A stretch of DNA of 64,000 nt from Palaemon carinicauda (Eukaryota; Arthropoda; Malacostraca; Decapoda; Palaemonidae). A model generated the notes under the pieces. The model was given only the letters and a program-made list of their open reading frames with translations, ran no database searches and was not told the origin of the DNA. Position numbers and translations under genes: made by a program. Positions within the stretch are counted from its first letter, which is position 1, and each line of letters opens with the position of its first letter. The stretch spans positions 61,141,741-61,205,740 of the forward strand of contig NC_090763.1 in NCBI RefSeq assembly GCF_036898095.1, read 5' to 3'. Shown here piece by piece: positions 1-11,152 of the stretch.

Positions 1-223
1 GGGAACAGATAGCAATGATTGCAAGTGACTACAACAGTGCAGAACCTCTTCAAATGCCTTTAAGAATTAAGAATTAAGAATTCAAAAGCTTGAGTTATGG
101 TATATGTTAATGGAATCTAAAACAGAGCCAAACTAGAGGGGTACTCAGTAGAGTGCAGACCTCTGCCGTAGCAGCTTATTCTCAACCTTTTACTTGACCG
201 TGACATTTGACCCTGACCTTTCA
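1..223. other. Unassigned left flank of DIRS element E1
   Basis: AT-rich sequence with a short run of repeated aagaatt units near position 61-80. I see no coding signal or recognisable repeat. It is the host flank of the DIRS element that starts near 224. Confidence 0.4.
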
Positions 224-263
224 AAAATGTTATTTTCATTAGTAAAATAAATTTTTGAATATA

Positions 264-422
264 CTTACCCGATAATCATGTAGCTGTCAACTCTGTTGCC
301 CGACAGAATTCTACGGACGGGATACGCCAGCGATCGCTATACAAGAGGGGGGTGTACTCACCAGCGCCATCTGTGGCCAGGTACTGCAGTACTTCTTGTC
401 AACACCACCTCAATTTTTCCTC
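264..422. repeat. E1 left inverted terminal repeat
   Basis: Inverse complement of 6,924-7,080 with very few differences. It contains the palindromic core agcgatcgct that is also present in the termini of the second family A copy. Confidence 0.88.
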
Positions 423-464
423 GGTCCACTGGTTCTCTATGGGGAGGAAGGGTGGGTCAATTAA

Positions 465-560
465 ATCATGATTATCGGGTAAGTATATTCAAAAATTTAT
501 TTTACTAATGAAAATAACATTTTTCAATATTAATCTTACCCGATAATCATGTAGCTGATT
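465..560. repeat. E1 internal complementary region (ICR)
   Basis: Two abutting halves. Positions about 468-525 are the inverse complement of the left terminus (224-283). Positions about 521-557 are the inverse complement of the right terminus (7,059-7,095). The halves overlap by a few T residues. This is the DIRS circle-junction template that carries both element ends side by side. It sits just downstream, in the coding sense, of the recombinase ORF. Confidence 0.85.
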
Positions 561-953
561 CACACCCAGGGGGGTGGGTGAAAACCAGTGTACATGTTAA
601 TCAAGAAGCTAAGTATCCCGTATTTCATATTATCAGTTATTCAAAATAACAATGAAATTATAAGTACCTGGTAAGGAAGTCGACTTGAACCATTACTCTG
701 CCTTTAATAAGTTCGTCTTCCTTACTGAGCGCAGCGTTCCTCTTAGGAGGCTGAACAACTCTAAGGTGCTGAAGTATAAAGGGCTGCAACCCATACTAAA
801 GGACCTCTACACAACCTCTAACCTAGGCGCTTCTCAAGAAAGAATTGACCACCCGCCAAATCAACTAGGATGCGGAAGGCTTCTTAGCCTACCGTAACAA
901 CCCAAAAACAACAATAAAAGCATTCAAGAGAAAGGTTAAAAAAGGTTATGGGA
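561..953. other. Spacer between ICR and recombinase in E1
   Basis: Non-coding 3' part of the element. The corresponding spacer of E3 (23,841-24,242) is clearly homologous, including a shared block about cttctcaagaaa, so it belongs to family A and not to the host. Confidence 0.6.
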
Positions 954-2125
954 TTAAGGGAATGTAGTGGCTGAGCCCTCACCTACTACTGCACTCGCTG
1001 CTACGAATGGTCCCAGGGTGTAGCAGTTCTCGTAAAGAGACTGGACATCTTTGAGATAGAATGATGCAAACACTGACTTGCTCCTCCAATAGGTTGCATC
1101 CATAATACTCTGCAGAGAACGGTTCTGTTTGAAGGCCATCGAAGTAGCCACAGCTCTCACTTCGTGTGTCCTTACCTTCAGCAAAGCAAGGTCTTCATCC
1201 TTCATGTGAGAATGAGCTTCTCTAATCAGAAGCCTTATGTAATACGAAACTGCGTTCTTGGACAGAGCATCGAAGGTTTCTTAATGGCACACCATAAGGC
1301 CTCTGATTGTCCTCGTATAGGTTTTGACCTTTTAAGATAGTACTTTAGAGCTCTGACAGGGCAAAGAACTCTCTCTAGCTCGTTACCCACCATGTTGGAA
1401 AGGCTAGGAATTTCGAACGATCTAGGCCAAGGACGTGAAGGAAGTTCATTTTTTGCCAAAAACCCGAGCTGTAAGGAACATGTAGCTGTTTCGGATGTGA
1501 ATCCTATGTTCCTGCTGAAGGCGTGAACCTCACTAACTCTTTTGGCTGTTGCAAGGCAGACGAGGAAAAGAGTTTTGAGAGTAAGGTCTTTGAAAGAGGC
1601 TGACTGGAGAGGTTCAAATCTAGGAGACATAAGGAACCTTAAGACTACGTCTAGATTCCAGCCTGGAGTGGACAAGCGACGTTCTTTAGAGGTCTCGAAA
1701 GACTTAAGGATGTCCTGTAGATCTTTGTTGGAGGAAAGATCCAAGCCTCTGTGGCGGAAAACTGTTGCCAACATACTTCTGTACCCTTTGATCGTAGGAG
1801 CCGAAAGAGATCTAACATTCCTAAGATGCAACAGGAAGTCAGCAACTTGGGTTACAGAGGTACTGGTAGAGGAAACTGCATTGGCTCTGCACCAGCTTTG
1901 GAAGACTTCCCACTTGGATTGATAGACTCTGCGAGTGGATATCCTCCTTGCTCTGGCAATCGCTCTGGCTGCCTCCTTCGAAAAGCCTCTAGCTCTAGAG
2001 AGTCTTTCGATAGTCTGAAGGCAGTCAGACGAAGAGCGTGGAGGCTTGGGTGTACCTTCTTTACGTGAGGTTGACGTAGAAGGTCCACTCTTAGAGGGAG
2101 AGTCCTGGGAACGTCGACCAGCCAT
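954..2125 (-). pseudogene. DIRS tyrosine recombinase of E1, one frameshift
   Basis: Tyrosine recombinase that would join the circular cDNA to the genome. The start chosen is the Met at 2,123-2,125, inside the 3' part of the reverse transcriptase frame; this overlap is typical of DIRS elements. An N-terminal SAM-like core-binding region contains VYQSKW and the APTIKGYRS block. The catalytic domain follows: first Arg in AKRVSE, then HEVR, Trp in TYWRS and the Tyr in FYLKD. The frame breaks near 1,240-1,265: upstream the frame ends at 1,235, and the HEVR/Tyr part continues to 954 in another frame. Comparison with the open E3 copy (same C-terminus, ending near VVGEGS) shows that a single small indel accounts for the break. 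All catalytic residues remain visible. Confident family call; nonfunctional as read. Confidence 0.88.
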
Positions 2126-4305
2126 TGCAGTACCTCTGTGAACCATTCTCTTGCAGGCCAAAGGGGAGCAACCAACGTCAGCCGTGTCCCTTCGTGAGAG
2201 ACGAACTTCTGAATAACTCTGTTGATGATCTTGAACGGCGGGAATGCATATAGATCGAGGTGGGACCAATCCAGCAGAAAAGCATCCACGTGAACTGCTG
2301 CCGGGTCTGGGATTGGGGAACAGTACAATGGGAGCCTCTTGGTCATCGAGGTAGCGAACAGATCTATCGTTGGCTGACCCCACAAGGCCCAAAGCCTGTT
2401 GCACACGTTCTTGTGAAGGGTCCATTCTGTGGGGATGACTTGACCCTTCCTGCTGAGGCGATCTGCCGAGACATTCATATTGCCTTGAATGAATCTCGTT
2501 ACCAGCGTGAGGTTTCGACTTCTTGACCAAATGAGGAGGTCCCTTGCTATCTCGTACAGCTTCCTCGAATGAGTCCCTCCCTGCTTGGAGATGTACGCCA
2601 AGGCTGTGGTGTTGTCGGAGTTCACCTCCACCACCTTGTTTAGCAGGAGGGACTTGAAGTTCATTAAGGCCAGATGTACTGCCAACAACTCCTTGCAATT
2701 GATGTGAAGCGTTTCCTGTTCCTTGTTCCATGTTCCCGAGCATTCCTGTCCGTCCAAGGTCGCGCCCCAGCCCGAGTCTGATGCGTCCGAATAGAGATGA
2801 AGATTGGGGGTCTGAACAGCTAACGAGAGACCCTCCTTGAGAAGGATGTTGCTCTTCCACCACATGAGAGTAGTCTTCATCTCTTTGGTAACAGGAATAG
2901 AGACCGCTTCGAGCGTCATATTCTTGTCCCAGTGAGCTGCTAGATGGTATTGAAGGGGGCGGAGGTGGAGTCTCCCTAACTCGGTGAACAGGGCTAACGA
3001 TGACAGGGTCCCTGTTAGACTCATCCACTGTCTCACCGAGCATCTGTTCCTCTTCAGCATGCTCAGGATGCACTCTAGGGCTTGGTTGATTCTTGGGGCC
3101 GACGGAAAAGCCCGAAAAGCTTGACTCCGAATCTCCATTCCCAGGTAAACGATGGTTTGGGAAGGAATAAGCTGGGACTTCTCTAAGTTGACCAAAAGAC
3201 CCAGTTCCTTGGTCAAGTCCAAAGTCCATCTGAGACTCTCCAGACAGCGACGACTTGTGGGGGCTCTTAAAAGCCAGTCGTCTAAATAAAGGGAGGCTCT
3301 GATGTCCGCCAAGTGGAGGAATTTCGCAATATTCCTCATCAGTCGCGTAAACACCAGAGGTGCCGTGCTTAGGCCAAAACACAGGGCTTGGAATTGGTAC
3401 ACAACCTTTCCAAAAACGAATCTCAGAAAAGGTTGGGAGTCTGGATGAATGGGGACGTGAAAGTAGGGGTCTTTCAGATCCAACGAGACCATCCAGTCCT
3501 CCTGCCTGACCGTTGCTAGGACCGACTTCGTCGTCTCCATAGTGAACGTCTGCTTGGTGACATAAGCATTGAGCGCACTGACGTCCAGCACCGGTCTCCA
3601 ACCTCCTGTCTTCTTGGCCACCAGGAAGAGACGGTTGTAAAAGCCCGGGGATTGATGATCCCGGACTATCACCACTGCCTCCTTCTGTAACAGGAGCGAC
3701 ACCTCTTGATGTAACGCTAGCCTCTTGTCCTTTTCCTTGTAGTTGGGAGAGAGGTTGATGGGAGAAGTGGTCAGAGGGGGATTGCGGCAGAATGGGATCC
3801 TGTAACCCTCCCTTAGCCACTTGACAGACTGGGCGTCTGCACCTCTTCTTTCCCAAGCTTGCCAGAAGGTCTTGAGTCTGGCTCCTACAGCTGTCTGGAG
3901 AGGAGGAGAGTCAATGTTTGCTTTTCGAAGACTTGGTACCTTTCTTGGACCTGCCCCTGTGACCGTCTGGGCGGGTACTTCCTCGGCTGGGGGCTCTGCC
4001 ACGAAAGGGCGGAATAAATATGGTAGAAGGAGTATCAGCCACTGGGGTGCGGTAAGTTCTTGGTACTGAAGGTGCAACCTTAGCCTTCCGTGCTGAAGAG
4101 GCCACGAGGTCATGCGTATCCTTCTGTATAAGAGCCGCAGACATTTCCTTGATAAGAACCTCAGGAAACAGGAACTTAGAAAGAGGAGCAAAAAGTAACT
4201 GTGACCTTTGGCAAGAGGTGATACCAGTGGAAAGGAAGGAGCAAAGTTATTCCCTTTTCTTGAGGACTCCCGATACAAACATAGAGGCAAGTTCGCCGGA
4301 ACCAT
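1852..4305 (-). CDS. DIRS polyprotein of E1: reverse transcriptase, RNase H and methyltransferase-like domain
   Basis: Open frame of 817 codons. The first 100 or so residues overlap the end of gag in another frame and are probably not functional, so the true start is uncertain. The reverse transcriptase spans about residues 160-400, with the first catalytic Asp at 276 (SLDLKD), CFGLSTAP near 309, and YLDD at 340-343. RNase H shows the four acidic residues at D507 (SDAS), E539 (KELLA), D564 (NSDNT) and D615 (SADRLSR). The C-terminal DIRS methyltransferase-like domain has DLFAT, LYAFPPF at 685-691 and LVAPLWPAREWF near 711-722. Together these domains would copy RNA to DNA in cytoplasmic particles; the role of the methyltransferase-like part is unknown in general. 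No stop interrupts the frame. It overlaps the recombinase by about 270 bp at its 3' end. Confidence 0.88.
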   Translation of the reverse strand: MVPANLPLCLYRESSRKGNNFAPSFPLVSPLAKGHSYFLLLFLSSCFLRFLSRKCLRLLYRRIRMTSWPLQHGRLRLHLQYQELTAPQWLILLLPYLFRPFVAEPPAEEVPAQTVTGAGPRKVPSLRKANIDSPPLQTAVGARLKTFWQAWERRGADAQSVKWLREGYRIPFCRNPPLTTSPINLSPNYKEKDKRLALHQEVSLLLQKEAVVIVRDHQSPGFYNRLFLVAKKTGGWRPVLDVSALNAYVTKQTFTMETTKSVLATVRQEDWMVSLDLKDPYFHVPIHPDSQPFLRFVFGKVVYQFQALCFGLSTAPLVFTRLMRNIAKFLHLADIRASLYLDDWLLRAPTSRRCLESLRWTLDLTKELGLLVNLEKSQLIPSQTIVYLGMEIRSQAFRAFPSAPRINQALECILSMLKRNRCSVRQWMSLTGTLSSLALFTELGRLHLRPLQYHLAAHWDKNMTLEAVSIPVTKEMKTTLMWWKSNILLKEGLSLAVQTPNLHLYSDASDSGWGATLDGQECSGTWNKEQETLHINCKELLAVHLALMNFKSLLLNKVVEVNSDNTTALAYISKQGGTHSRKLYEIARDLLIWSRSRNLTLVTRFIQGNMNVSADRLSRKGQVIPTEWTLHKNVCNRLWALWGQPTIDLFATSMTKRLPLYCSPIPDPAAVHVDAFLLDWSHLDLYAFPPFKIINRVIQKFVSHEGTRLTLVAPLWPAREWFTEVLQWLVDVPRTLPLRVDLLRQPHVKKVHPSLHALRLTAFRLSKDSLELEAFRRRQPERLPEQGGYPLAESINPSGKSSKAGAEPMQFPLPVPL

Positions 4306-6712
4306 CGCGAATTGCTTTGTCCATACAGGACATGATCAGCATGGCCGAGTCTTTGTCAGAAGGGGCAGTCTTCTTGCTCAAGGCCCCCAGGCACCAGTCG
4401 AGGAAATTAAAAATTTCAAAGGCGCGAAAGACTCCCTTTAAGAAGTGGTCCAGGTCAGAAAAGGTCCAGCAGACCTTAGAGCGTCTCATAGCCGACCTTC
4501 GTGGAGAGTCAACCAAACTTGAGAAGTCAGCCTGGGCAGAGGCAGGGACCCCCAAGCCTGGTTCCTCTCCCGTGGCATACCAGACGCCCGCCTTAGAAGT
4601 CAGCTTAGGAGGCGGAAACATAAAAGACGTCCTTCCCAGTTGCTGCTTGGACTGCAACCAATCCCCTAACATTCTCAAAGCTCTCTTTGATGATCTAGCG
4701 AAGACAAGCTTAGTGTAGGCAGACTTAATAGGTTGCATGCCTAGAGAGAACTCGGATGGAGGAGAACGAGGGGTAGCAGAAACAAAGTGTTCAGGGTATA
4801 ACTCTCTGAACAGAGTAAGGACCTTGCGAAAGTCAATGGAGGGTGGCAATGACTTGGGTTCCTCCACATCAGATGAAGGATCATCCAGGTGAGCAGCTTC
4901 ATCCTCAGAAACCTCATCACCTGAGGGTTGAGAAGCGAGAGGTAACGATAAAGCGGTATGCTGAATGGCTGAATCCTGAAGAACGGGTGCATGCGCACTT
5001 GCGGATTCATCCTCAAGTCTCTACTGAAGAGGATGAGGGCTGGTAATGACAAAGTCATGAGGCTGGGATGAAGGAGGTTCTGCGGGGGTCTGAGGAGCAA
5101 GCGTGGTGAGAGGCGAATGCTGTAAAGCATGAGGCTCATGCTGCATAGTCTGCGGTTCAAGTTGAATGGGAAGCGGCTCAAGCTGAGAAGAATGTGGTTG
5201 CTGCATGCGTTGAGGTGGCTGCCTCATAGCATGAGGTTCCTGCCTCAAGAGTTGCGCTTGCCTCAAGGGTTGAGGTGGCTGCGCAGAGAGAGGCTCTTGT
5301 CTCACGAGTTGAGGTTCTTGCCTCAAGAGTTGAGGTGCTTGCCTCGAGAGTTGAGGTTCTCGCCTCGAGGAAAGTGGAGGTGGCTGCCGCAAGAGTTGAG
5401 GTTGCTGCCTCAAGGATGGTGGAGGTTGTCGCACCGCAAGAGGTTGCTGCCTCGAGGATGGTTGCAACGCATGAGGCTCCTGCCTCAAGGGTAGAGGAGG
5501 TTGCTGCAAAGCATAAGGCTCCTGCCCCAAGTGTTGAGGAGGTTGCCGCGTGGCAAGAGGCTCCTGCCTCAAGGAAAGTGGAGGTTGCTGCACAGCGCTG
5601 GTATCTGGCAACTCCCAATGCGGCAGCTCACGCATGGAGGTAGCTTGAGGAACCTCAACATCATACGTCTGGCAGGCTGGACTGCGCAGAGGTGGAGGAG
5701 CGCTCGCAGGAGGAGGTGTGTTAACCTTCTCTGCCTGAAACTCCTGCATCAACACCGCAAGCTGCGACTGCATAGTCTGCAGCATAGCCAACTTGGGATC
5801 AACAGAAGTTGAGGTCTGTTGAGGCATAGCTTTAACAGAAGTTGAGGTCTGTTGAGGCATCGCTTTACCTCTCTTAGGAGGCGTGCAGCCATCCGATGAC
5901 TGCGGCGAGTCCGAACTAGCCCAGTGGCTACACCTGGGCTGTTGGACTCGCGCGGTCTGGACCTTACGCTTAAGAGGCCTTGAGACCTGGGTCCAGCGTT
6001 TCCTCCCGGAAACATCTTCTGCAGACGAGGAAATTAAGGGCTCAATCGTCTGAGAGTGGAAGTGACGATCTCTATAAGATACGCCCGCAACCACTGAGGA
6101 TACTACTGTGCGCCGATCAAGGCCTGCCGAACCCTTTTGCCCTTCGACATTGCTTCTCCCCTGGGCTTGGGAGCTTGCAAGAGGTCCCGGACTGGGAGGA
6201 CGACTGGCACGCACAGAAGTATCCTCATGCGCAACACTGACACTAGGCACAGCACTGGCACTACCACTTCCCACTGCACTTTTCACTTTAAGTTCCTTGA
6301 CATCTGCCAAGAGAAACTTGTGGTCACTCACTACCGACTCCACCTTATCACCTAAAGCCTGAATGGCACGTAAAACATCTGACATATCAGGCTGAGCACT
6401 AATAATAGGTTCGGGGGTAGCCACTACAGGGGGAGGAAAAGGTTGAGGATCATGGGGGGAGGAATAAAGCAAAGAGCGAGCAGAACTCCTCCTAACTCTC
6501 TCCCTCTCTAACTTAGTGGTATACTTGAGGAATTCAATAAAATCAAATTCCGAAAGCCCGGCACATTCCTCACATCGATCTTCCAACTGACAGGATTTTC
6601 CCCTACAGTCGGAACAAACGGTGTGAGGATCAACCGCGGCCTTCGGAAGACGCCTATTACAAGTCCTAACACTACATCGTCTTTGGGTAGGAGCTTGAGA
6701 ATGGTCGGACAT
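3911..6712 (-). pseudogene. DIRS ORF1 (gag-like) of E1, two in-frame nonsense codons
   Basis: Starts at a Met at 6,712 and stays in one frame to 3,911, interrupted by TAG at 5,021 and TAA at 4,247. Both are one substitution from Gln codons. The N-terminus has a Cys cluster: C13, C18, DPH at 28-30, then C33, C36, C41, C47 and C50. It is followed by a Ser/Pro-rich stretch and a long Gln/Pro/Leu-rich repeat (about 5,130-5,620) built from units such as RQEPQ and RQPP. The C-terminal part has a FLDWCLGAL motif and a VLKKRE motif resembling the other DIRS families here, ending in a basic Arg/Lys/Ser tail. Presumed structural protein that packages element RNA. No CCHC knuckle is seen, so RNA binding may rest on the Cys cluster and the basic tail. 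Its end overlaps the RT frame. Confidence 0.8.
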
Positions 6713-6923
6713 CTTGAATCAGAGAACAGTCAAGGGGGGTTTCCAAATTAAAGCAAAGATCGTTATACCATTAATCAAAATCAATCCAAAAGCTATCTAA
6801 GCTAAGGGAAAAGCTTCCTGTATAGCGAAAGCTGAAATCTCAGAGCAATACTTCACCAAAACCGTGAACAAAGACTCCAAAATCATAAGCGTATCCATGT
6901 AGGTCTTGCCGGAAGCACGACAG

Positions 6924-7080
6924 AGGAAAAATTGAGGTGGTGTTGACAAGAAGTACTGCAGTACCTGGCCACAGATGGCGCTGGTGAGTACACCCCCCTC
7001 TTGTATAGCGATCGCTGGCGTATCCCGTCCGTAGAATTCTGTCGGGCAACGGAGTTGACAGCTACATGATTATCGGGTAA
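6924..7080. repeat. E1 right inverted terminal repeat
   Basis: Inverse complement of 264-422. In the coding sense this is the 5' end of the element, so it and the non-coding stretch 6,713-6,923 are where the promoter and leader of ORF1 should lie. I recognise no specific promoter motif. Confidence 0.85.
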
Positions 7081-7095
7081 GATTAATATTGAAAA

Positions 7096-7419
7096 TTTAA
7101 TCATTTCCAGCTTTTCACATAAGTTAATCCCTGCAAGTTTCATTACTCTACGATTAAAATTGTGGCCAGGAAGCTGTTCACAAACAAATAAATACAAACA
7201 AACGAAAAGGGGGTAAAACATAACCTCCTTCCAACTTTGTTGGCGAAAGTAATAAGCTTATTCCTAGATTCCAACCCCCCAAAAAATCCTCCAGCATAAA
7301 TCTAATTAATTACATGAAAATAGAAGAAAATGGAGAAGACAAGAAGTTTTGATGGTTAAAATGATTCCACTACAGTAGAGATTGAAGCCCTATAAAAATG
7401 ACAAATTTGTAGATAATAT
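7096..7419. other. Unassigned spacer between E1 and E2
   Basis: AT-rich sequence with no supported gene. Near its right edge, around 7,400-7,418, a short copy of acaaatttgtagataat resembles the E2 terminus that follows. Confidence 0.4.
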
Positions 7420-7655
7420 GATAAATTCGGAGATAATTTGTATTTGTATTTATGCCCCCTGTGGCCGCGGGGGCATAAAACAATTAGAATAGCGCCAACG
7501 TTATCCCTGCGTGTCGTAAGAGGCGACTAAAAGGGACGGGACGAGGGGGCTGGGAACCCCCTCTCCTGTAAAAAAATCCTATGAGACAGCAACAAAGAGA
7601 TGGAGCTGGGGGGAGAGTGACTGCTCCCCGCACTCTAGTTTTGGGGTGTTAGAAT

Positions 7656-10567
7656 GTGCGTGGATGTAGTACGATAGAGAGTAAAAGATGTGAGATTGGA
7701 AGTATGTTTAGAAGTAGAAGGATGGATGTATTGGCCTTGTGTGAGACAAAGATGAAAGGAAAGGGTGAAGTGATGTTTGGTGAAATGTCTGGTAGAGTGT
7801 CTGGGATTGAAAGGGGAAGAGCGAGAGAGGGTGTGGCTTTATTGCTGAGTGAATGGATGACAGGTAAAGTAGTGGAATGGAAGGAGATATCATCTAGGTT
7901 AATGTGGGTAAGGGTTAGGTTGGGTAGGGAATGTTGGGCGTTTGTCAGTGCGTATGGGCCAGGTAGTGAGAAAAGTGAAGAAGAGCGGAATGAGTTTTGG
8001 AATGAATTAACTAGGTGTGTAGAAGGACTGGGTAGAAGGAATTATGTAGTTGTTATGGGTGACTTAAATGCTAGAGTGGGCGCTGGAGAGGTAGGTGTCA
8101 TTGGGAAGTATGGCGTACCAGGTGAAAATGAGAGGGGTGAGAGACTGGTAGATATGTGTGTTGAACAAGAGATGGTAATAAGTGCTAGCTTTTTTAAAAA
8201 GAAAGATAAAAATAAGTATACATGGGTAAGAGTGGCAAATGGAAGAGTAGTAGAAAGGGCATTAATGGATTATGTGTTGATAACTAAAAGAATGTTTGGA
8301 AGATTGAAAGACGTGCACGTGTTTAGGGGTATGGCTAACGGTATGTCTGATCATTTTTTGGTGGAAGGAAAATTGGTTGTAGCAAAAGAGTGGGGGAATA
8401 GAGTAGGTGGATGTAAAAGGGAGCTAGTGAGGGTTGAAGAGCTAATAAAACCTGGGGTAAAAAGTAAATATCAGGAAAGGTTGAAAATGGCATATGACGA
8501 GGTGAGAGTAAGAGAAACTGGTAATTTAGAGGAGTGGAAGTCAGCAAAAGAAAATTTTGTTGGGATTGCAAGTGATGTATGTGGCAAGAAGGTTGTTGGA
8601 GGCAGCATGAGGAAGGGCAGTGAATGGTGGAATGAAGGAGTGAAGGTAAAAGTGGAAGAGAAAAAGAGGGCTTTTGAAGAATGGCTGCAGAGTAATAGTA
8701 TAGAGAAGTATGAAAAATATAGAGAGAAAAAGGTGGAAGTAAAGCGCAAGGTACGTGAGGCAAAGAGGGCAGCTGACCTGAGGTGGGGTCAGGGACTGGG
8801 TCAGTCATATGAAGAGAATAAGAAGAAGTTTTGGAAAGAAGTGAAGAGAGTAAGAAAGGCCGGCGCAAGAATTGAAGAGACAGTGAAAGATGGAAATGGA
8901 AGGTTGTTAAAAGGAGAGGAGGCAAGGAAAAGGTGGGCGGAATATTTTGAAAGTTTGCTGAATGTTGAGGATGATAGGGAGGCAGATATAATTGCTGTTC
9001 CAGGTGTTGAGGTGCCAGTGATGGGAGATGAGAATGAGAGAGAGATTACAATAGAGGAAGTGAGGAGAGCACTAGATGAAACGAGAGTAGGAAAAGCATC
9101 TGGTATGGATGGTGTGAAAGCTGAGATGTTGAAGGAAGGGGGTGTGACTGTAATTGAATGGTTGGTGAGATTGTTTAATGTGTGTTTTGTGTTGTCAATG
9201 GTACCAGTAGATTGGGTCTGTGCATGTATTGTACCACTATATAAGGGTAAGGGAGATGTGCATGAGTGTTGTAATTCAAGAGGTATTAGTTTGTTGAGTG
9301 TAGTTGGAAAAGTGTATGGTAGAGTACTGATTAATAGGATTAAGGATAAAACAGAGAATGCAATCTTGGAAGTACAGGGTGGTTTTAGAAGAGGTAGGGG
9401 TTGTATGAATCAGATTTTTACAGTTAGGCAGATATGCGAGAAATATTTAGCAAAAGGTAAGGAGGTGTATGTTGCGTTTATGGATCTGGAGAAAGCATAT
9501 GATAGAGTTGATAGGGAAGCAATGTGGAATGTGATGAGGTTATATGGAGTTGGTGGAAGGTTGTTGCAAGCAGTGAAAAGTTTCTAAAAAGGTAGTAAAG
9601 CATGTGTTAGAATAGGAAATGAAGTGAGCGATTGGTTTCCGGTGAGAGTGGGGCTGAGACAGGGATGTGTGATGTCGCCGTGGTTGTTTAACTTGTATGT
9701 TGATGGAGTGTGAGAGAGGTGAATGCTCGAGTGCTTGGACGAGGATAAAACTGGTAGACGAGAATGATCATGAATGGGAGGTAAATCAGTTGTTGTTTGC
9801 GGATGATACTGTACTGGTAGCAGACACAGAAGAGAAGCTTGACCGACTAGTGACAGAATTTGGAAGGGTGTGTGAGAGAAGGAAGTTGAGAGTTAATGTG
9901 GGTAAGAGTAAGGTTATGAGATGTACGAGAAGGGAAGGTGGTGCAAGGTTGAATGTCATGTTGAATGGAGAGTTACTTGAGGAGGTGGATCAGTTTAAGT
10001 ACTTGGGGTCTGTTGTTGCAGCAAATGGTGGAGTGGAAGCAGATGTACGTCAGAGTCAATGAAGGTTGCAAAGTGTTGGGGGCAGTTAAGGGAGTAGTAA
10101 AAAATAGAGGGTTGGGCATGAATGTAAAGAGAGTTCTATATGAGAAAGTGATTGTACCAACTGTGATGTATGGATCGGAGTTGTGGGGAATGAAAGTGAT
10201 GGAGAGACAGAAATTGAATGTGTTTGAGATGAAGTGTCTGAGGAGTATGGCTGGTGTATCTCGAGTAGATAGGGTCAGGAACGAAGTGGTGAGGGTGAGA
10301 ACGGGTGTAAGAAATGAGTTAGCGGCTAGAGTGGATATGAATGTGTTGAGGTGGTTTGGCCATGTTGAGAGAATGGAGAAAGGCTGTCTGCTAAAGAAGG
10401 TGATGAATGCAAGAGTTGATGGGAGAAGTACAAGAGGAAGGCCAAGGTTTGGGTGGATGGATGGTGTGAAGAAAGCTCTGGGTGACAGGAGGATAGATGT
10501 GAGAGAGGCAAGAGAGCGTGCTAGAAATAGGAATGAATGGCGAGCGATTGTGACGCAGTTCCGGTAG
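7656..10567 (+). pseudogene. RTE ORF2: AP endonuclease and reverse transcriptase, disabled
   Basis: The protein would nick target DNA and prime reverse transcription on it. The endonuclease domain runs from the start to about 8,400: ALCETKMKG, then VVMGDLNARVG, then GMSDHFLV, which carry the usual catalytic Glu, Asp-Asn and Asp-His. The RT domain has GKASGMDG, PLYKGKGD, FMDLEKAYDRV and, downstream, LLFADDTVL. The C-terminus has YGSELWGM and RWFGHVERM. Defects: TAA at 9,585-9,587, a 1-base loss near 9,708 (the DGVVREV-type motif is broken), and a 2-base loss near 10,059. There is also a stop just before 7,656, where the frame begins with GTG, so the true N-terminus is lost or upstream. Family call firm; protein not functional as read. 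Confidence 0.87.
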
Positions 10568-10821
10568 GCCCTGCTGCTTCCTCCGGTGCCTTAGATGACC
10601 GCGGAGGTAGCAGCAGTAGGGGACTCAGCAGTATGAAGCTTCATCTGTGGTGGAAATGTGGGAGGTTGGGCTGTGGCACCCTAGCAGTACCAGCTGAACT
10701 CGGCTGACTCCCTGGTTAGGCTGGAGGAACGTAGAGAGCAGAGGTCCCCTTTTTTGTTTTGTTTCTTGTTGATGTCGGCTACGCCCCAAAATTGGGGGAA
10801 GTGCCTTTGGTATATGTATGA
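10568..10821 (+). other. RTE 3' UTR and tail
   Basis: Contains the paired blocks ctgctgcttcctccgg and gaccgcggaggtagcagcag, which can fold into a stem, and ends in ggtatatgtatg. The 51-kb copy is nearly identical over this stretch, showing that it is the conserved 3' end recognised for retrotransposition. Confidence 0.75.
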
Positions 10822-11152
10822 ATACAAACCTTAGCTATTTACATAGGGTTTACTTTCGGCGTAGCTGAAATGACGAGCCATTAGATTTTAACGAGGGTTA
10901 AACTACCCCCGCGCTAGTTAGCACGGGGGTAGGGGAGGGGTAGCTAGCTACCCCTCCCCCCCCCACACACCGGTGAGCTGCCTCACTTCACTTAGAGGTA
11001 GGACTTGTCTTGGGGGACAGGGCTGGCGGGCAAATATGTGTAAATAGCTAAGGTTTGTATGGTTAGGAAAAATACAAATTATCTCCAAATTTGTCATTTG
11101 TTCCGTAACCGAAATACAAACCACGCTATTTACATAGGGTGACTTTCCCATA
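10822..11152. repeat. E2 left terminal repeat (remainder) and ICR
   Basis: 10,822-11,040 is the remainder of the left terminal repeat, including an inverted GC-rich stretch around 10,925-10,965. 11,041-11,152 is the ICR. Its first half is the inverse of the left terminus, including the part displaced to 7,420-7,445. Its second half (gaaatacaaaccacgctatt) should be the inverse of the right terminus. Confidence 0.8.

Larger units (their letters stand above)
224..7095 (-). mobile_element. DIRS1-like tyrosine-recombinase retrotransposon E1 (family A), nearly complete
   Basis: Element of about 6.9 kb coding on the minus strand. Order in the coding sense is right terminal repeat, gag-like ORF1, reverse transcriptase/RNase H/methyltransferase-like ORF, overlapping tyrosine recombinase, internal complementary region (465-560) and left terminal repeat. 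This gene order, inverted instead of direct terminal repeats and a recombinase in place of a DDE integrase are diagnostic of the DIRS group. The ends were set by reading where the two halves of the ICR stop matching the two termini (the aaaatgtt side on the left, attgaaaa on the right). No target-site duplication is seen, as expected for this class. Defects are two nonsense codons in ORF1 and one frameshift in the recombinase, so this is a recently dead copy. A second family A copy lies at 23,503-29,990. Confidence 0.9.
7446..10821 (+). mobile_element. RTE-clade LINE inserted in the E2 terminus
   Basis: Non-LTR retrotransposon of about 3.4 kb. It has a GC-rich leader (7,446-7,655) containing cgtaagaggcgactaaaagg, one ORF with AP endonuclease and reverse transcriptase, and a 240-bp 3' UTR ending in a tatatgtatg tail. 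The same 3' UTR recurs as a truncated copy at 50,966-51,303, where the tail expands to several tatg units; this fixes the 3' boundary. The flanks are the two halves of the family B DIRS terminus. About 8-9 bp of that terminus appear missing at the junction, and I see no clear target-site duplication. Confidence 0.87.

Noticed and set aside
1542..1922. Plus-strand frames across E1, E2, E3 and E6
   Set aside because: Shadows of the minus-strand RT and recombinase frames; no motifs.
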